Below are positions 1 through 10,057 of a DNA stretch of 64,000 nt, piece by piece; position 1 is the stretch's first letter, and each line of letters opens with the position of its first letter. This stretch comes from Heterodera schachtii. Lineage: Eukaryota > Nematoda > Chromadorea > Rhabditida > Heteroderidae. Where the stretch lies: positions 1,128,810 through 1,192,809 of the forward strand of contig SIJG01000019.1 of the NCBI GenBank assembly GCA_023374025.1, read 5' to 3'. The notes beneath the pieces were generated by a model, which was given only the letters and a program-made list of their open reading frames with translations, was not told the origin of the DNA and ran no database searches. A program made the position numbers and the translations under genes.

Positions 1-498
1 AAAATTTATAGCTAAAGCAATTTCTATGTTAATTTAAATGAAAAAAATAAAATAATTTCACTAAAAATCAATGAGAATAAAATGATGAAAGATTCACTTT
101 CTTAATTACCTAATCATCATAATATATGAATATTTCTCAAACAACACGTTGTTATGCATAAAAATTGTAAAAAAAAAATTTGCCATAAGCATACGCGCGC
201 GTTTAGGGGAAGTGTATAAATAGGCAGAAAGGCAGCAAATTATTTCATTTGCCATTCCTATTTTATTCAAAACATTTTAATAAAATATTTTATAATTCAT
301 AAATAAATTTATATTTAATTCAATCAGCTTAAAACAAAAAATGAATATATTAATTACATGAAAATACATTTTATTACTTTTTAAATTTGCTTTTCCATTT
401 ATTTCAAATTCATGATTAAAGCCTTCTTGCATTTTAGAGAATGAAACTGCAAAGTCCATTTTTACCATTGTTTTTTATTCAAATTTTCTTCTAATTTT
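1..498. other. AT-rich intergenic DNA with a TATA-like motif
   Basis: No convincing gene is visible here. A TATA-like TATAAATA sits at 215-222 after a short CG-rich stretch (195-202), which could be a core promoter for something on the plus strand, but no start codon in good context follows. The short ORFs in this stretch are AT-driven and look non-coding. Confidence 0.3.
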
Positions 499-650
499 TT
501 GCTGATAAATATTGGCATTCCGTCTTATCAATGGGACTCGGCCGGTTCACTCCAAAATGTGCACATATTCGTCAAATTCATCAACGACATTTACACTAGT
601 TATGACCTCACAGGGCAGGACTATTCTGTGGGACAAAAACGGATCATTTT
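499..650 (+). pseudogene. Host coding-like ORF split by the LTR retrotransposon
   Basis: The reading frame from 499 to 650 has coding-like composition and is cut at 650 by the retrotransposon. If the element and one copy of its target duplication are removed, the frame continues from 5674 without a stop to a TAA at 5768-5770. A possible donor (CGG then GTGGGT) occurs near 5717. I recognise no domain. There is no ATG at the left end, so it may be an internal exon of a host gene. That it was disrupted by the insertion is inference. The frame being open across the empty site is seen directly. Confidence 0.35.
646..650. repeat. Target-site duplication, left copy
   Basis: ATTTT immediately left of the LTR element. 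The same five bases follow the right LTR at 5669-5673. Five bp fits Ty3/gypsy-type integrases. Confidence 0.85.
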
Positions 651-875
651 TGTTGTGTCTCAATGTCGGACACAAATAAAATAATAAACAAATAAATTTA
701 TGTCGGAGGACAAATGCAGTACAAAATATAAAATAGCAAATGAATGGAGAAGGAACAATGTGGGGAAGGAGGGAGTGCTTAAATAAACAAAATGAATAAG
801 GGGGAGGGATTGACACGTCACAACATTAATCAATAATCGATGCGCGCCAAATTCAAATTCCTTAACACTCCAACA
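651..875 (-). repeat. 3' LTR (left on the plus strand)
   Basis: 225 bp beginning TGTTGTGTCT and ending CTCCAACA on the plus strand. It matches 5444-5668 base for base on reading. It contains AATAAA-like strings in both orientations that could serve polyadenylation. Confidence 0.93.
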
Positions 876-887
876 CCTCCCTTCTTT
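876..887 (-). promoter_or_regulatory. Polypurine tract
   Basis: On the minus strand this is AAAGAAGGGAGG, directly abutting the 3' LTR. That is the expected primer site for plus-strand DNA synthesis in an LTR retrotransposon. Confidence 0.85.
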
Positions 888-898
888 AAGCTGAACCC

Positions 899-3800
899 TC
901 AGGGGTTTGGCGAGAAGCGGATCGGCGCTTTCCGTTGGCGTTGCGATCGACGCGGGGCCAAAGGAGGACTCGAAGTTCGTCGCTTCGCCTGAGTCCGTTG
1001 AATTGGTGCCGGTTGCGGAGAAGGCTCGCGGATCGGCGATGGGTCCCGGTCTTGCTCTTCTTGAGCCTGGGGTGGGATCCTTACCGTATTATTACCGTCC
1101 TCTTCAAGAGGATAACGGTGACGCATTTGGTTTGCGTGCCGATGAACGGCTCTTCCGAGTGCCGGAACGTGGACGCGATACGTCGGGGACTTTTCCACTT
1201 TTTCGATGATCGTTCCATTAAGCCAAAATCTCTTTCCACGGTTGAAATTCAAAAGCAAAACGGGATCTTTTGGCAAAAACTCAACCGATTTTGATCCGTG
1301 GTGTTGATCAAATTGACGGGCCATTTTTCGCGCATAATCAGCTTGTGATTTGCGGATTTTGGCTGGGTCGATGACTTCGGCTTGTTCTTCCTTCGGATGG
1401 ACGAGAGACAGCTGAGTTCGAAGCCTTCGACCGAAGAACAATTGATCGGGGGAAAGTCCGTTGAGTGCCGAATTTGGGGTCGTCCTGTAGGCAAGAAGCA
1501 TCTTTTCTGCCCAAAATTTTCCATCTTTGGCGCATTTCTTCATGGCCCTTTTGAACGTATCAACGAATCTCTCCGCTTGGCCATTCGATTGCGGGTGATA
1601 CGGCGGGGTGAAGGTATGCTTGATGCCAAATTCGCTGCAAAATTCCTTAAATTCTGCGGCATGGAATTGAGTGCCATTGTCTGACACGATTTCTTCCGGA
1701 AATCCGAGTCGATAGACAATTGATCGGAGCACTTGAAGAGTTGCTGGTGTCGAAATTCTGTCCATTCGGTATACTTCAGGCCATTTTGAAAATGAGTCAA
1801 TCAAAATCAAATAGGAGTGGCCATCTGAACAGGGACCGGCGAAATCGATGTGAATGCGTTGGAATGGTCGTGAGCAAGACGTCCATGGAGCGAGCGGTGC
1901 TTTGGGTGGACTCTTTTGGGCGCTCTGGCAATCTTCACATTGCCTGACCATACGCTCGATTTCCAAGTCCAACCCGGGCCAGTACACGTGCTGACGGGCG
2001 AGGGCTTTCATGCGCACTATTCCGGGGTGTGCCATGTGTAGAGCCTTGATGATGCGTTCACGAAGTTGGGTCGGAACGATCACTCGCTTTCCGTAGAGCA
2101 AACATCCATCGATCTGCAAAATTTCCTTTCGCTTAGGAAAAAATGGTGAGAGATCAGAGTCCGTGCACTTTTGAGGCCAGCCGTTTTTGGTGTGATCAGA
2201 AATTTTTCGAAGAATTTCGTCGTTTGGTGTCGATTCCGAAATCTCTGCTTTCGTGATCGGCAATTGATCAGTAGCAGTTTGGAGGATGGCGTTGATGTAG
2301 CAATCTGTCTCCGTACAGATATTTGCTATCAAAATGTCTTCCTCGGGACGAGGGTAATTGGCAATTAAGCGGGAGAGTACATCGGCTTGTCCAAAGGATG
2401 ACGTGTTGATGTACTTTATGTCGAATTCGTAATTGGACATGATCAGTGCCCAGCGTTGAAGACGACTTGCCGCATAAATCGGAATTCCTTTTTTAGAGCC
2501 AAAAATTGCCAGCAATGGCTTGTGGTCCGTTAGAAGGGTAAATTTCCGACCAAATAGCATTCGGTGGAATTTTTGGACCGCAAAAACGAGGGCCAATGCT
2601 TCCTTTTCGATTTGACTGTAGTTTTTCTGTGCGTCGTTGAGTGTGCAGGACGCGTGCTCAATGACTTTTTCCGTTTTGTCCGGAAAAATATGGCTGATTG
2701 TGGTGCCAATTCCGTCTTTTGATGCGTCTGCAGCCACGACGATTGGAAGAGACGGGTCGAAATGGGTGAGCAGAAGGTCCGACAGCATAATTTCCTTGGC
2801 CTTTTGGAAGGCGCTTTGCTGTTCGTCGGTCCATTCCCATTTCACGTCCTTTCGGAGTAGTTGGTCCAGTGGTTCGCGGATTTCGCGCATGGACTTAATA
2901 AATCTTCCGTAATAATTTAATGCGCCGAGGAATGAGCGAAGGGTGCTCAAATCATGCGGTGGCGGCATTTGGCGAATTGCTTCTGATCGTCCGGGGTCGG
3001 GGCGAATTCCTTTCGCTGAGATGACGTGGCCGAGAAAAAGCAATTCGGGCTGGAGGAATTTGCACTTTTCCAATTGGATTTTGAGGCCAAATTCCTGAAT
3101 TCGTTTGAAGAGCTTGTAGAGCGAAGAAATGTGCTCGTCAAGCGTTTTGGAGGCGATTATGCCGTCGTCGAGGTAGGCAAATGCGCCTGGGATGCCTGAG
3201 ACGATTTGATCCATCAAATGCTGGAAAATTGACGGAGCAGATTTGACGCCAAATGGGAGGCGCTGGCATTGGAAGAGGCCTCGATGGGTGTTTATTCCAC
3301 AAAGGTGTTTGGATTCCTCATCCAATTCCATCTGCAAATACGCGTCTCGGAGGTCGAGATTGGAGAAATAGACGGAGCCGCTGATGGCCGTGTAAATGTC
3401 TTCGGGCCGGGGCAAAGGGTGTCTATTCAACTCGAGCGAATTGTTAAGGCCGGTGGAAAAGTCGATGCAAACGCGAGTCTTTCCACTCTTTTTCATTACG
3501 GCCAAAATCGGTGCTGCCCAATGGCTGAACTCAATCGGTTTGATGGCTCCAATCTGCAAAAGCCGGTCCAACTCTTCGTTGACGGCATTGAGGGCGCCGT
3601 GTGGGACGGGTCGTGCCTTGCAGAATGTTGGGCGGGCATCGGGTTTGAGAATCAAATGGGCATTGGCTTTGGTGCAATGGCCTAATCCGGGGCCAAAAAC
3701 ATCAGAAAAATCAGTTTGAAGGGCCTTTGTGAGCGATTCCAAATCCGAAATTTTGTGCGTCGGCTGAGGAATGGCCATGGCGTTGATTTCTGCTGGGGCT

Positions 3801-5182
3801 GGTTGAGCTTTTGGGTGGATGTCGGGGTGCATTATTTCACGCGGGATGACTTCCAAAGCCTCAATCCAGGGCAGTCCGAAAAGGTCGTAATTGATTTCGG
3901 AACTGACGTATGCCACAAGCTGTTTGGGTGCTTGATTGGGTTGGCAAACGGTGCAGACAAATTTCCCTTCGATGTTGAACGGCACTTCATTACAGTTCCG
4001 TGTTTCGATGTCGGGTTTGTCGAGCTTTGGAGAACCCAGCTTTTTCCACGTTTTGAGTGTGAGAATTGTGGCCTGAGCGCCAGTGTCGATGTTCATCAAA
4101 ATCTTTATTCCATTGATGATGAACATGAGTCGCCACCAGCGGCCTGCTGCGGTTCCAATTCCCATGCAGTGGGATTTGACAACGACGGTGTGGACGGATC
4201 GCTCTCCGCGATTTCTCGCTTGGTTGGAGCTGCGTCGGCACGCCTTTGCAATGTGCCCTTGTCCTTGGCATTTGTGGCATGTGGCGTCTTTGAATCGGCA
4301 ATCCGTGCGCCAATGATCCGACTCTCCACATGAGCCGCACGGATGCGTTGGTGATCCGCGGCTTGCCTTGCCGTAATTGGTGTTTGGTGGACGCGTTGGT
4401 TGCTCATTGGCATTGTGGGCCCTCTTGGGTTGTTGCTTTGGTTTGCCTTTCGGGTCCCTCCACTGTTGTGGCCGGGTGTGAATGGCATGGGTCGCAACAG
4501 GAGGCGATGCCAACGTGAGCGCGCTGTCCTTTACCAGTTGGATGGTCCTTAACTCCTCTTCGATTTGCTTGAGCGTGATTTGCGTGCCGTTTTTCTGTGC
4601 TTCTTCGAGCATTTTCAGGCACTTTTGGCGCAAATCGTGGTGCTCGTCGCGAAGTGCAATCACGAGAATGATGCACTTTAGCTGCTCCTTTGTTAAGCTG
4701 AGGTCGGCATTTTCACATGCTGCATTGATGTGTGCCACCAATGATGTGATGTCTTGGCTTGGCTTCTGCCGAATTTGGAAGCACTCGAAGCGGCGGACGA
4801 AAAGAGAGCGGGTTTCGGCGAACAAATCCTTGAGCTTTGTCAGCGATTCGCCCCATTTAACCTGATCGGGTTGGGTTGGGCTGATGCTGTCTCTGTATTT
4901 GTTGTATTCGTCGTCGCCCAATTTTCCAAGGAGAAGCCGAACTTTGGTCGCTTCGGGAAGTTCCTTTCCGTCCTCTTCAATAAGCACTCCAAATCGATTA
5001 AACCACCGGTCAAATGTGTTGCCGCATTCCGTGTCGTAATGGAATTTGGCGATCCGGTTGTCCAATGAACTTGCCAAAGTCGCGTGTGCCAATGAAGATG
5101 AGGCTGCGTTTGCAGGTGCCGCATTTCCGGCAAATCGTGCAAAAACTGCGTCAAGCACTTGCTGCAGTTGGGTGGCGTCCAT
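899..5182 (-). CDS. Gag-Pol polyprotein of the LTR retrotransposon
   Basis: A single uninterrupted 1427-codon ORF. In order: a Gag-like region; two CCHC zinc knuckles (CX2CX4HX4C) at about residues 282-295 and 302-315; an aspartic protease with IDTGA near 365; reverse transcriptase with YLDD at about 670-673; RNase H with a TDHKPL motif near 885; an HHCC zinc-binding region near 1040-1085; and an integrase core with acidic residues in HIDFAG (about 1112), SDNGTQ (about 1166) and the Glu of GQAER about 35 residues later. RT-RNaseH-integrase order identifies Ty3/gypsy. Gag and Pol share one frame, so no frameshift is needed. The C-terminus is Pro/Arg-rich. The ATG at 5182 is the first in the frame and follows the structured leader. 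All catalytic motifs looked for are present. Confidence 0.95.
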   Translation of the reverse strand: MDATQLQQVLDAVFARFAGNAAPANAASSSLAHATLASSLDNRIAKFHYDTECGNTFDRWFNRFGVLIEEDGKELPEATKVRLLLGKLGDDEYNKYRDSISPTQPDQVKWGESLTKLKDLFAETRSLFVRRFECFQIRQKPSQDITSLVAHINAACENADLSLTKEQLKCIILVIALRDEHHDLRQKCLKMLEEAQKNGTQITLKQIEEELRTIQLVKDSALTLASPPVATHAIHTRPQQWRDPKGKPKQQPKRAHNANEQPTRPPNTNYGKASRGSPTHPCGSCGESDHWRTDCRFKDATCHKCQGQGHIAKACRRSSNQARNRGERSVHTVVVKSHCMGIGTAAGRWWRLMFIINGIKILMNIDTGAQATILTLKTWKKLGSPKLDKPDIETRNCNEVPFNIEGKFVCTVCQPNQAPKQLVAYVSSEINYDLFGLPWIEALEVIPREIMHPDIHPKAQPAPAEINAMAIPQPTHKISDLESLTKALQTDFSDVFGPGLGHCTKANAHLILKPDARPTFCKARPVPHGALNAVNEELDRLLQIGAIKPIEFSHWAAPILAVMKKSGKTRVCIDFSTGLNNSLELNRHPLPRPEDIYTAISGSVYFSNLDLRDAYLQMELDEESKHLCGINTHRGLFQCQRLPFGVKSAPSIFQHLMDQIVSGIPGAFAYLDDGIIASKTLDEHISSLYKLFKRIQEFGLKIQLEKCKFLQPELLFLGHVISAKGIRPDPGRSEAIRQMPPPHDLSTLRSFLGALNYYGRFIKSMREIREPLDQLLRKDVKWEWTDEQQSAFQKAKEIMLSDLLLTHFDPSLPIVVAADASKDGIGTTISHIFPDKTEKVIEHASCTLNDAQKNYSQIEKEALALVFAVQKFHRMLFGRKFTLLTDHKPLLAIFGSKKGIPIYAASRLQRWALIMSNYEFDIKYINTSSFGQADVLSRLIANYPRPEEDILIANICTETDCYINAILQTATDQLPITKAEISESTPNDEILRKISDHTKNGWPQKCTDSDLSPFFPKRKEILQIDGCLLYGKRVIVPTQLRERIIKALHMAHPGIVRMKALARQHVYWPGLDLEIERMVRQCEDCQSAQKSPPKAPLAPWTSCSRPFQRIHIDFAGPCSDGHSYLILIDSFSKWPEVYRMDRISTPATLQVLRSIVYRLGFPEEIVSDNGTQFHAAEFKEFCSEFGIKHTFTPPYHPQSNGQAERFVDTFKRAMKKCAKDGKFWAEKMLLAYRTTPNSALNGLSPDQLFFGRRLRTQLSLVHPKEEQAEVIDPAKIRKSQADYARKMARQFDQHHGSKSVEFLPKDPVLLLNFNRGKRFWLNGTIIEKVEKSPTYRVHVPALGRAVHRHANQMRHRYPLEEDGNNTVRIPPQAQEEQDRDPSPIREPSPQPAPIQRTQAKRRTSSPPLAPRRSQRQRKAPIRFSPNP

Positions 5183-5214
5183 TGACTTTGACTCGTCCGA
5201 CGATCAGCACTTAA

Positions 5215-5360
5215 CCACGCAGAGTGGCTCCTCACCCGCCTAGGGACTATTGGATGTCGAAATTGAAGAAAACCGCGTCTTGCGGAACCTCACCCGCCTA
5301 GGGACTTTTGGTTTTTTTGTTGAATTGAACCGCTAAAATTTAGCGGACCTCACCCGTATT
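5215..5360 (-). repeat. Three hairpin-plus-box modules in the retrotransposon leader
   Basis: The leader holds three modules about 58-60 bp apart. Each is a short perfect inverted repeat followed (plus strand) by CCTCACCC. The hairpins are CCAC/GTGG at 5215-5227, CCGC/GCGG at 5273-5285, and an 8-bp stem CCGCTAAA/TTTAGCGG at 5330-5346. The boxes start at 5230, 5288 and 5348. Stem sequences differ while pairing is kept. In the element's sense strand the box reads GGGTGAGG upstream of each hairpin. A role in RNA packaging or translation is only a guess. Confidence 0.7.
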
Positions 5361-5423
5361 GGGTCTATTGGTTTTGTTGAGGTTGAATTGCTGGCAGTCC
5401 GATGTCTTCGAATGGGTGAAGAA

Positions 5424-5441
5424 CGGCTGCTGACTGCGCCA
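5424..5441 (-). promoter_or_regulatory. Primer binding site
   Basis: Two bases inside the 5' LTR the minus strand reads TGGCGCAGTCAGC. It starts with TGG as expected for the complement of a tRNA CCA end. It recalls the tRNA-Ser-type primer sites of several gypsy elements, but I cannot match it to a tRNA of this genome. Confidence 0.7.
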
Positions 5442-5443
5442 AT

Positions 5444-5668
5444 TGTTGTGTCTCAATGTCGGACACAAATAAAATAATAAACAAATAAATTTATGTCGGA
5501 GGACAAATGCAGTACAAAATATAAAATAGCAAATGAATGGAGAAGGAACAATGTGGGGAAGGAGGGAGTGCTTAAATAAACAAAATGAATAAGGGGGAGG
5601 GATTGACACGTCACAACATTAATCAATAATCGATGCGCGCCAAATTCAAATTCCTTAACACTCCAACA
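5444..5668 (-). repeat. 5' LTR (right on the plus strand)
   Basis: 225 bp, TG...CA, matching the copy at 651-875 with no difference found by eye. It is followed by the right copy of the ATTTT target duplication at 5669-5673. It should carry the promoter for minus-strand transcription. Confidence 0.93.
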
Positions 5669-5860
5669 ATTTTCAATTTGACATTTGTGAAATATTCGTC
5701 GGAAATCGCCACTTTTCGGGTGGGTCGGTCGTTTGGGTGCTACCGTTTTAAGCCATTATTTTCGTTTTAATAATTTTAATTGTCCATGAGCTAATGACTG
5801 CGCCCAAATTGTCCCCCGGTCGGTCCCTTGTTGGACAACAAAATCGGAGAAGGTGAAGCA

Positions 5861-6856
5861 ATGCCAAATTTGAATGTGATCAGAGAAGATGACGCCGTGA
5901 ATGATTTCCTTGTCTTTTTGCACTATGACCAAAAATTGGGCCATCACATTGCCAAAGCGTACAACGAAACAGTGTTTTGTCCGGCCAAAAAACAAATTCG
6001 CAAAGAAATGGTCAACCAAATTTTGCAACTGACCTTCTCATTGGCAATTCGAATTGCTTTTAGTGTGATGTATGTTCAAATTCAAATAATTAAAATATAT
6101 TATTTTGAATTTAACCCTTTTAAAGTCTTTGGGATTATAGCACTAATTTGTTGAAACTTTTTCATGTTTTCATTGCATCTGAATATTTGTAACTAATTAA
6201 TAAATATTATCTGTCCCTAGTTATGAGAATTATTTCACGGATTTTCATGATATCGGCGGGTGGCAATTGGAACAACTTTTGTCGGCTTTTAAAAGTTTAT
6301 CGGCACAAAGAGGCGGCACCAACGAAAATGGGTAAAATATTCTTACATTTTATTATAATTGTGCTATGCTTTTTATGATCTAAAATAAATTAAATTTCTA
6401 GAATATTTCCCTTTCAAATCATTCGCATTGGCACGGAAAAGGAAAAACATTTTTGGTGTGAAATTAAGGCGAACAACGCGAGAGAACCGCAATTTATTGG
6501 TGGGTGAAAAAAGTGAAAATTTTAATTGGGCTAATGAGCTAAGCAATGGTAAATCTTTTCTTTCAATAAAATTTACAGAAAATTTCAACTTCATGCTCAA
6601 ACTCTCTGAATTTACATTGTCATATTACGAAGTTTACAAAGTGTTGGAAATGATTTTAACACGATTGTCAAACATGGGAAATTCATCTGATCAAAATGGC
6701 GAAGATCCGTCCGAATTTTATACTTTTATCCAATTTTTCAACAGCAAATTAACAGACAGCAGCGAAAGCTTGGTTAGAAGCAGGAATTTTTTAAATATTA
6801 ATCTGGCATACAAAAAAAAAGCCAGACTCATTTTGGCCAATAATCAAACTCAATAA
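5861..6856 (+). CDS. Four-exon hypothetical protein, 231 aa
   Basis: Exons 5861-6069, 6221-6331, 6402-6499 and 6579-6856. Donors are GTATGT, GTAAAA and GTGGGT; acceptors CTAG, CTAG and ACAG. Phases agree at every junction and the frame runs to TAA at 6854-6856. I chose the start at MPNLNV because an in-frame stop lies upstream at 5795. I do not recognise the family. The protein is mostly helical-looking, with an IDVF-like beginning, a WQLEQLL segment in exon 2 and an aromatic FWCEI segment in exon 3. No signal peptide or membrane segment is evident. The 3' neighbours have a similar style and may belong to one diverged family. An additional upstream exon is possible. Confidence 0.6.
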
Positions 6857-7086
6857 AAATTTAATAGATTTGGCTTCCTCTCCGCGTTCGGGGAAGAAAT
6901 GTCGGGGATTTGTGCCAAATCCCAAAGAAATTGAAAAATTCATAAAGATTTAGTGATTGTTCCGAATGGCGTTGCTGGAGAAAATTTTAAAATGTTTACC
7001 TTATTTGTTGACACGGATTTGGTCCAAATTTTTAAAATTTTAAAAAGATACAAATAACTTTTTTAAATTTTGCTTCATTTGCTCTA

Positions 7087-7313
7087 AGAATGTACGAACA
7101 ATGAGCAAAACTGACTGCGCTTTTGTGCATCTTGGCACGGCACTTTTGCATCGTTTTGAGTCTAAACTGATAAACCCAATCAGTGATGCATTGTCAGGCT
7201 TTAAACAGTTAATCAGTGAACGGGAGAAGGAATGTGGGAAAAAGGCGCACAGGACATTTGATAAAAGAAGATACAAAATTACGAGTGACAACACTCCGTC
7301 CGAGAGGTGCTAA
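7087..7313 (+). CDS. Short helical protein fragment, possibly BAR-like
   Basis: An acceptor CTAAG at 7082-7086 precedes an open frame to TAG... the frame ends at the stop codon 7311-7313. The first Met is at 7101. It encodes about 70 residues, rich in Lys/Glu, with the pattern FESKLINPISDAL, then KKAHRTFDKRRYK. That spacing of Pro, Phe, Lys-Lys and FDK resembles one helix of BAR domains (GRAF/APPL type). No other part of a BAR domain follows, so this is either a fragment, one exon of a larger gene, or a coincidence. Confidence 0.3.
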
Positions 7314-7525
7314 TTAGCTATTATAACTTATCACACATATTCACACCTAATCAAATTAATTTAAAAGTAAAAAAAAGTAAAAAATGCTCTTATGCACAAA
7401 AAAAATTGTGTTTAAATTTGGCCGATCATTTTCAATTTAAAACAGCGAAAAACAACTAATCTTCGGGATGACTTTTCGCATGCTTTTTTGTGCTTAATAA
7501 AATTTTAAGTTGTGTTCGGTTGGAG

Positions 7526-8188
7526 ATGGATTTGTTTGGCGAGCCAATTTGGAATTATGTTCGAGTGGTTGGCATTGACTCTAACAAATGCATTGGTCAG
7601 TTTTCCTAATTTATTCAAAGTGTTAATTTGTTAATTATTTATAAACTATTTAACTTTTTTAAACAATGTTAAGCAGTGAAAGAATTCGGCGAAGCATTGA
7701 GAAAAAGAATTAATGTGAAATTAAACTCAGTTGAAATGAACAAACGCCAACAAAACCGAATTGAAAACCCAAACCAAATGAATGAATTCCAAATTTTGAA
7801 AAAGATTTTAGAGAAAATTAAGGACAACGAAAATTATGGGAAAATGCAAAATTATGGACAAAAATTCAATAGCATTCTCTTAGATAAACAGGAAATTGCT
7901 GCGTTAAAGGAACTTTTGGCCATTTTGGACCAAATCATTGGCCATTACTCCGGCACTGATGAGTCATGCCAAATGCAAAAGAGAAGAAGCATTTATTTAG
8001 AAAGTTTTACAAGCGAGAAAATAAAATTTAGCAAAATTTTATTTGAAACTCTCAGCAAATATTCGAAAAATGTGAGCTATGACGAAAAACGTCAATTGCT
8101 TGCGTTTCCCCTGTCAACGGGCGAACACATTATCGCACGGCTCAGTGAATTAATTGAACTAATTGGCGAACAACAGTTGGTTAATTAA
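7526..8188 (+). CDS. Two-exon hypothetical protein, helical and Lys/Glu-rich
   Basis: Exon 1 7526-7595 starts at ATG (MDLFGEPIWNYV). The donor is GTCAGT at 7596, the acceptor AAGCAG ends at 7676, and exon 2 runs 7677-8188 to TAA. Phase 1 is kept, joining into IVKEFGEAL. The product is about 193 aa, mostly predicted helix with several Leu/Ile heptad-like stretches (for example ALKELLAILDQIIG and LSELIELIGEQQ). No domain is recognised. Codon use (GGC, TTG, GAA) matches the confident genes, so I take it as real. It lies in the same orientation as its neighbours, which looks like a small local cluster. Confidence 0.55.
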
Positions 8189-8507
8189 CAATAAATATTT
8201 AAAAATAATACAAATTACGTGTTTAAGTTTGTTTAATGTTTGCTAACAAATTACATTTTTTAATTTTTGATTATTTTGCTAAGAAAAAATTTCTAAAGTA
8301 CAGTCAGGTGCAAAGGTATTTGAACAAAAAATTTTTTTTTGTTTTGAAAAACCCGGTTTCTCAAAAGTTTTAGTTTTTGTCTCTGAAAGATAAACCCTTA
8401 CCCGATTATGTAACCAGAACCCAATAAAACAAGATCCAATCCACTGATTGAATGCATTCATTACGCTCAAAATTTTACATTAAATTATTTTGAATTGCAA
8501 ATTTTAG
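8189..8507. other. Intergenic AT-rich DNA
   Basis: No gene or clear repeat is visible between the TAA at 8188 and the acceptor at 8507. Confidence 0.4.
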
Positions 8508-8968
8508 TCGCACAGTTCGAAATGATCATATTGGTCGTCAAATTGATGTTGTGAAGACAATTCAAAACATTGCTTCAATGGAGCCGATTCAATTTTATGA
8601 GCGAAAATTCACTTTGTATTGGCATGATTGGGTAAATTTCGACTTGTTTTTGTCCATGGCAATTCGTTTGAGTGCACAAATTGAGCGAAACGATCATTTG
8701 AACGTATTATTATCCGCCAGCCCAAATAATCACTCCGATTATTTGTATGTGAAATATCAATTATTTTATCATTAGTATTTATTTAGCTTTTTCGGTTATA
8801 AAATGCAAATCACAAATGGCAATTTGGTGGAGATGAACAGCCCGACTTGGCTTGTGCCTTATTATGTGTACTGGGGAAACAACAAAGATCCGCAGATGGT
8901 ACGACTTTTTGACCATGAGAGGAGCAAAAAGCCATTGGAAGAAGCATTAGTGCAACGAGAAGCCAAGG
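8508..8968 (+). CDS. Partial two-exon hypothetical protein
   Basis: Exon 8508-8744 follows acceptor TTTTAG. Its donor is GTATGT at 8745, then a 42-bp intron ending TTTAG, then exon 8787-8968 with donor GTAAAA. Phases 2 and 1 are consistent. The translation is clearly coding-like (for example FYERKFTLYWHDWVNFDLFL and WLVPYYVYWGNNKDPQ), with many aromatics. I see no start exon, so the 5' end is missing or lies further left. After the last donor the frame either stops in intron-like DNA at 9001-9003 or soon after an acceptor at 9086. The family is unknown. Confidence 0.45.
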
Positions 8969-9094
8969 GTAAAAAACAAATATTAATTAATAAGGCAAAC
9001 TAATTTATTTTGAGAAAATTCAATATGACCGTTAACTTCGATTAATTAATTAATAATTATTTTAATCTATAATATATTTAATTTAAGCTTAACC

Positions 9095-9316
9095 ATGAAA
9101 AATGTGACAAGCAAATATTTTGGAGAATCTATTGTGAATTTTGCCAATGCAATAAAAATTGCGCCAAATGGTAATATTTCATAACAATTTGAAAAATCTT
9201 TTTTCTAATCAGATTTTAAATAGGTAAGTGCTCACATAATTTATTTATTTTTTCTTATCTTAGAAATTTCCTCCGGTCCTCCGATATTTAATTTGAATAA
9301 ATCGGTTTCGGGATGA
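9095..9316 (+). CDS. Possible tiny two-exon ORF, 42 aa
   Basis: ATG at 9095, donor GTAATA after 9170, acceptor CTTAG ending 9263, and exon 9264-9316 to TGA, with phase 1 conserved. It has no recognisable domain and could equally be the 3' part of the gene at 8508 or a chance ORF. Confidence 0.25.
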
Positions 9317-9688
9317 TCACGAATCTGACATCAATTCCTTTAATTTACGATTTTATTAATCCATGTTATACATTTAGTAGGCTCATTACTTTTTTTCTGA
9401 TGATTTGAGTTGCTTATCATTTGATTAGAGGAAAAACTTCACCTCATCATGAAATTTTTATGAAAACTTCATAACCGAATTTGACCCAAAAATCTATGTT
9501 TATTTCAGAAAAATTTTACTTTATGCATTTTTTATTCAAATTTTCGTCCATATTTTGTTTGTTTTTCGTGGATTAAAAAGAATAATCGAATTATTATTTC
9601 TTCTCAAACAAATTATCTTTTCTTCAAATTTTTCAAAAATATTTTCTCTTAACCGCCCATCCCCTCCCATTCTTAATTAGAGCACAAT

Positions 9689-10057
9689 ATGAAACAGATA
9701 ATGGAAGATGTGAAGAAGCATTTACAAATTGAGGAAGAAATTGGAGAAAACAAAAACAAAGAAAAGGTGGAGGAAATGGGGGAAAAGGGAGACAAAAAGG
9801 AAAAAGGAAAGAAAGAGGAAAAGGAGGGAAAGGAGGACAAAAAAGAAAAGGGAAAGAAAGAGGAAAAGGAGGACAAAAAAGGAAAGGGAAAGAAAGAGGA
9901 AAAGGAGGGAAAGGAGGACAAAAAAGAAAAGGGAAAGAAAGAGGAAAAGGAGGACAAAAAAGGAAAGGGAAAGAATGAGGAAAAGGAGGACAAAAAAGGA
10001 AAGGGAAAGAAAGAGGAAAAGGAGGACAAAAAAGGAAAGGGAAAGAAAAGGGTGTGA
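9689..10057 (+). CDS. Lys/Glu-repeat ORF on a purine minisatellite
   Basis: A 122-codon ORF begins with an ordinary 25-residue segment (MKQIMEDVKKHLQ) and then becomes an almost pure Lys/Glu/Gly/Asp repeat. The DNA units are 36 and 45 bp, both multiples of three, so unit changes keep the frame. A second frame is also open over much of the array. Nematode proteins with KEK-type charged tails exist, but no domain is visible. The array could simply be a non-coding minisatellite. Confidence 0.3.
   Translation: MKQIMEDVKKHLQIEEEIGENKNKEKVEEMGEKGDKKEKGKKEEKEGKEDKKEKGKKEEKEDKKGKGKKEEKEGKEDKKEKGKKEEKEDKKGKGKNEEKEDKKGKGKKEEKEDKKGKGKKRV

Larger units (their letters stand above)
651..5668 (-). mobile_element. 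Ty3/gypsy-type LTR retrotransposon, complete
   Basis: A complete element reading on the minus strand, about 5.0 kb. It has LTRs at 651-875 and 5444-5668 (225 bp each, TG...CA, no difference found by eye), a 5-bp target duplication ATTTT, a primer binding site next to the 5' LTR, one long gag-pol ORF and a purine tract before the 3' LTR. No env-like ORF is present, so it should be an intracellular retrotransposon. Identical LTRs and an intact ORF imply a very recent, possibly still active, insertion. Its GC content is visibly higher than that of the surrounding DNA. The single ORF and the PBS recall Mag-like gypsy elements, but the clade needs a phylogeny. Confidence 0.95.

Noticed and set aside
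907..5243. Many secondary ORFs on both strands over the retrotransposon
   Set aside because: They are shadows of the 1427-codon polyprotein, which has all expected motifs in one frame.
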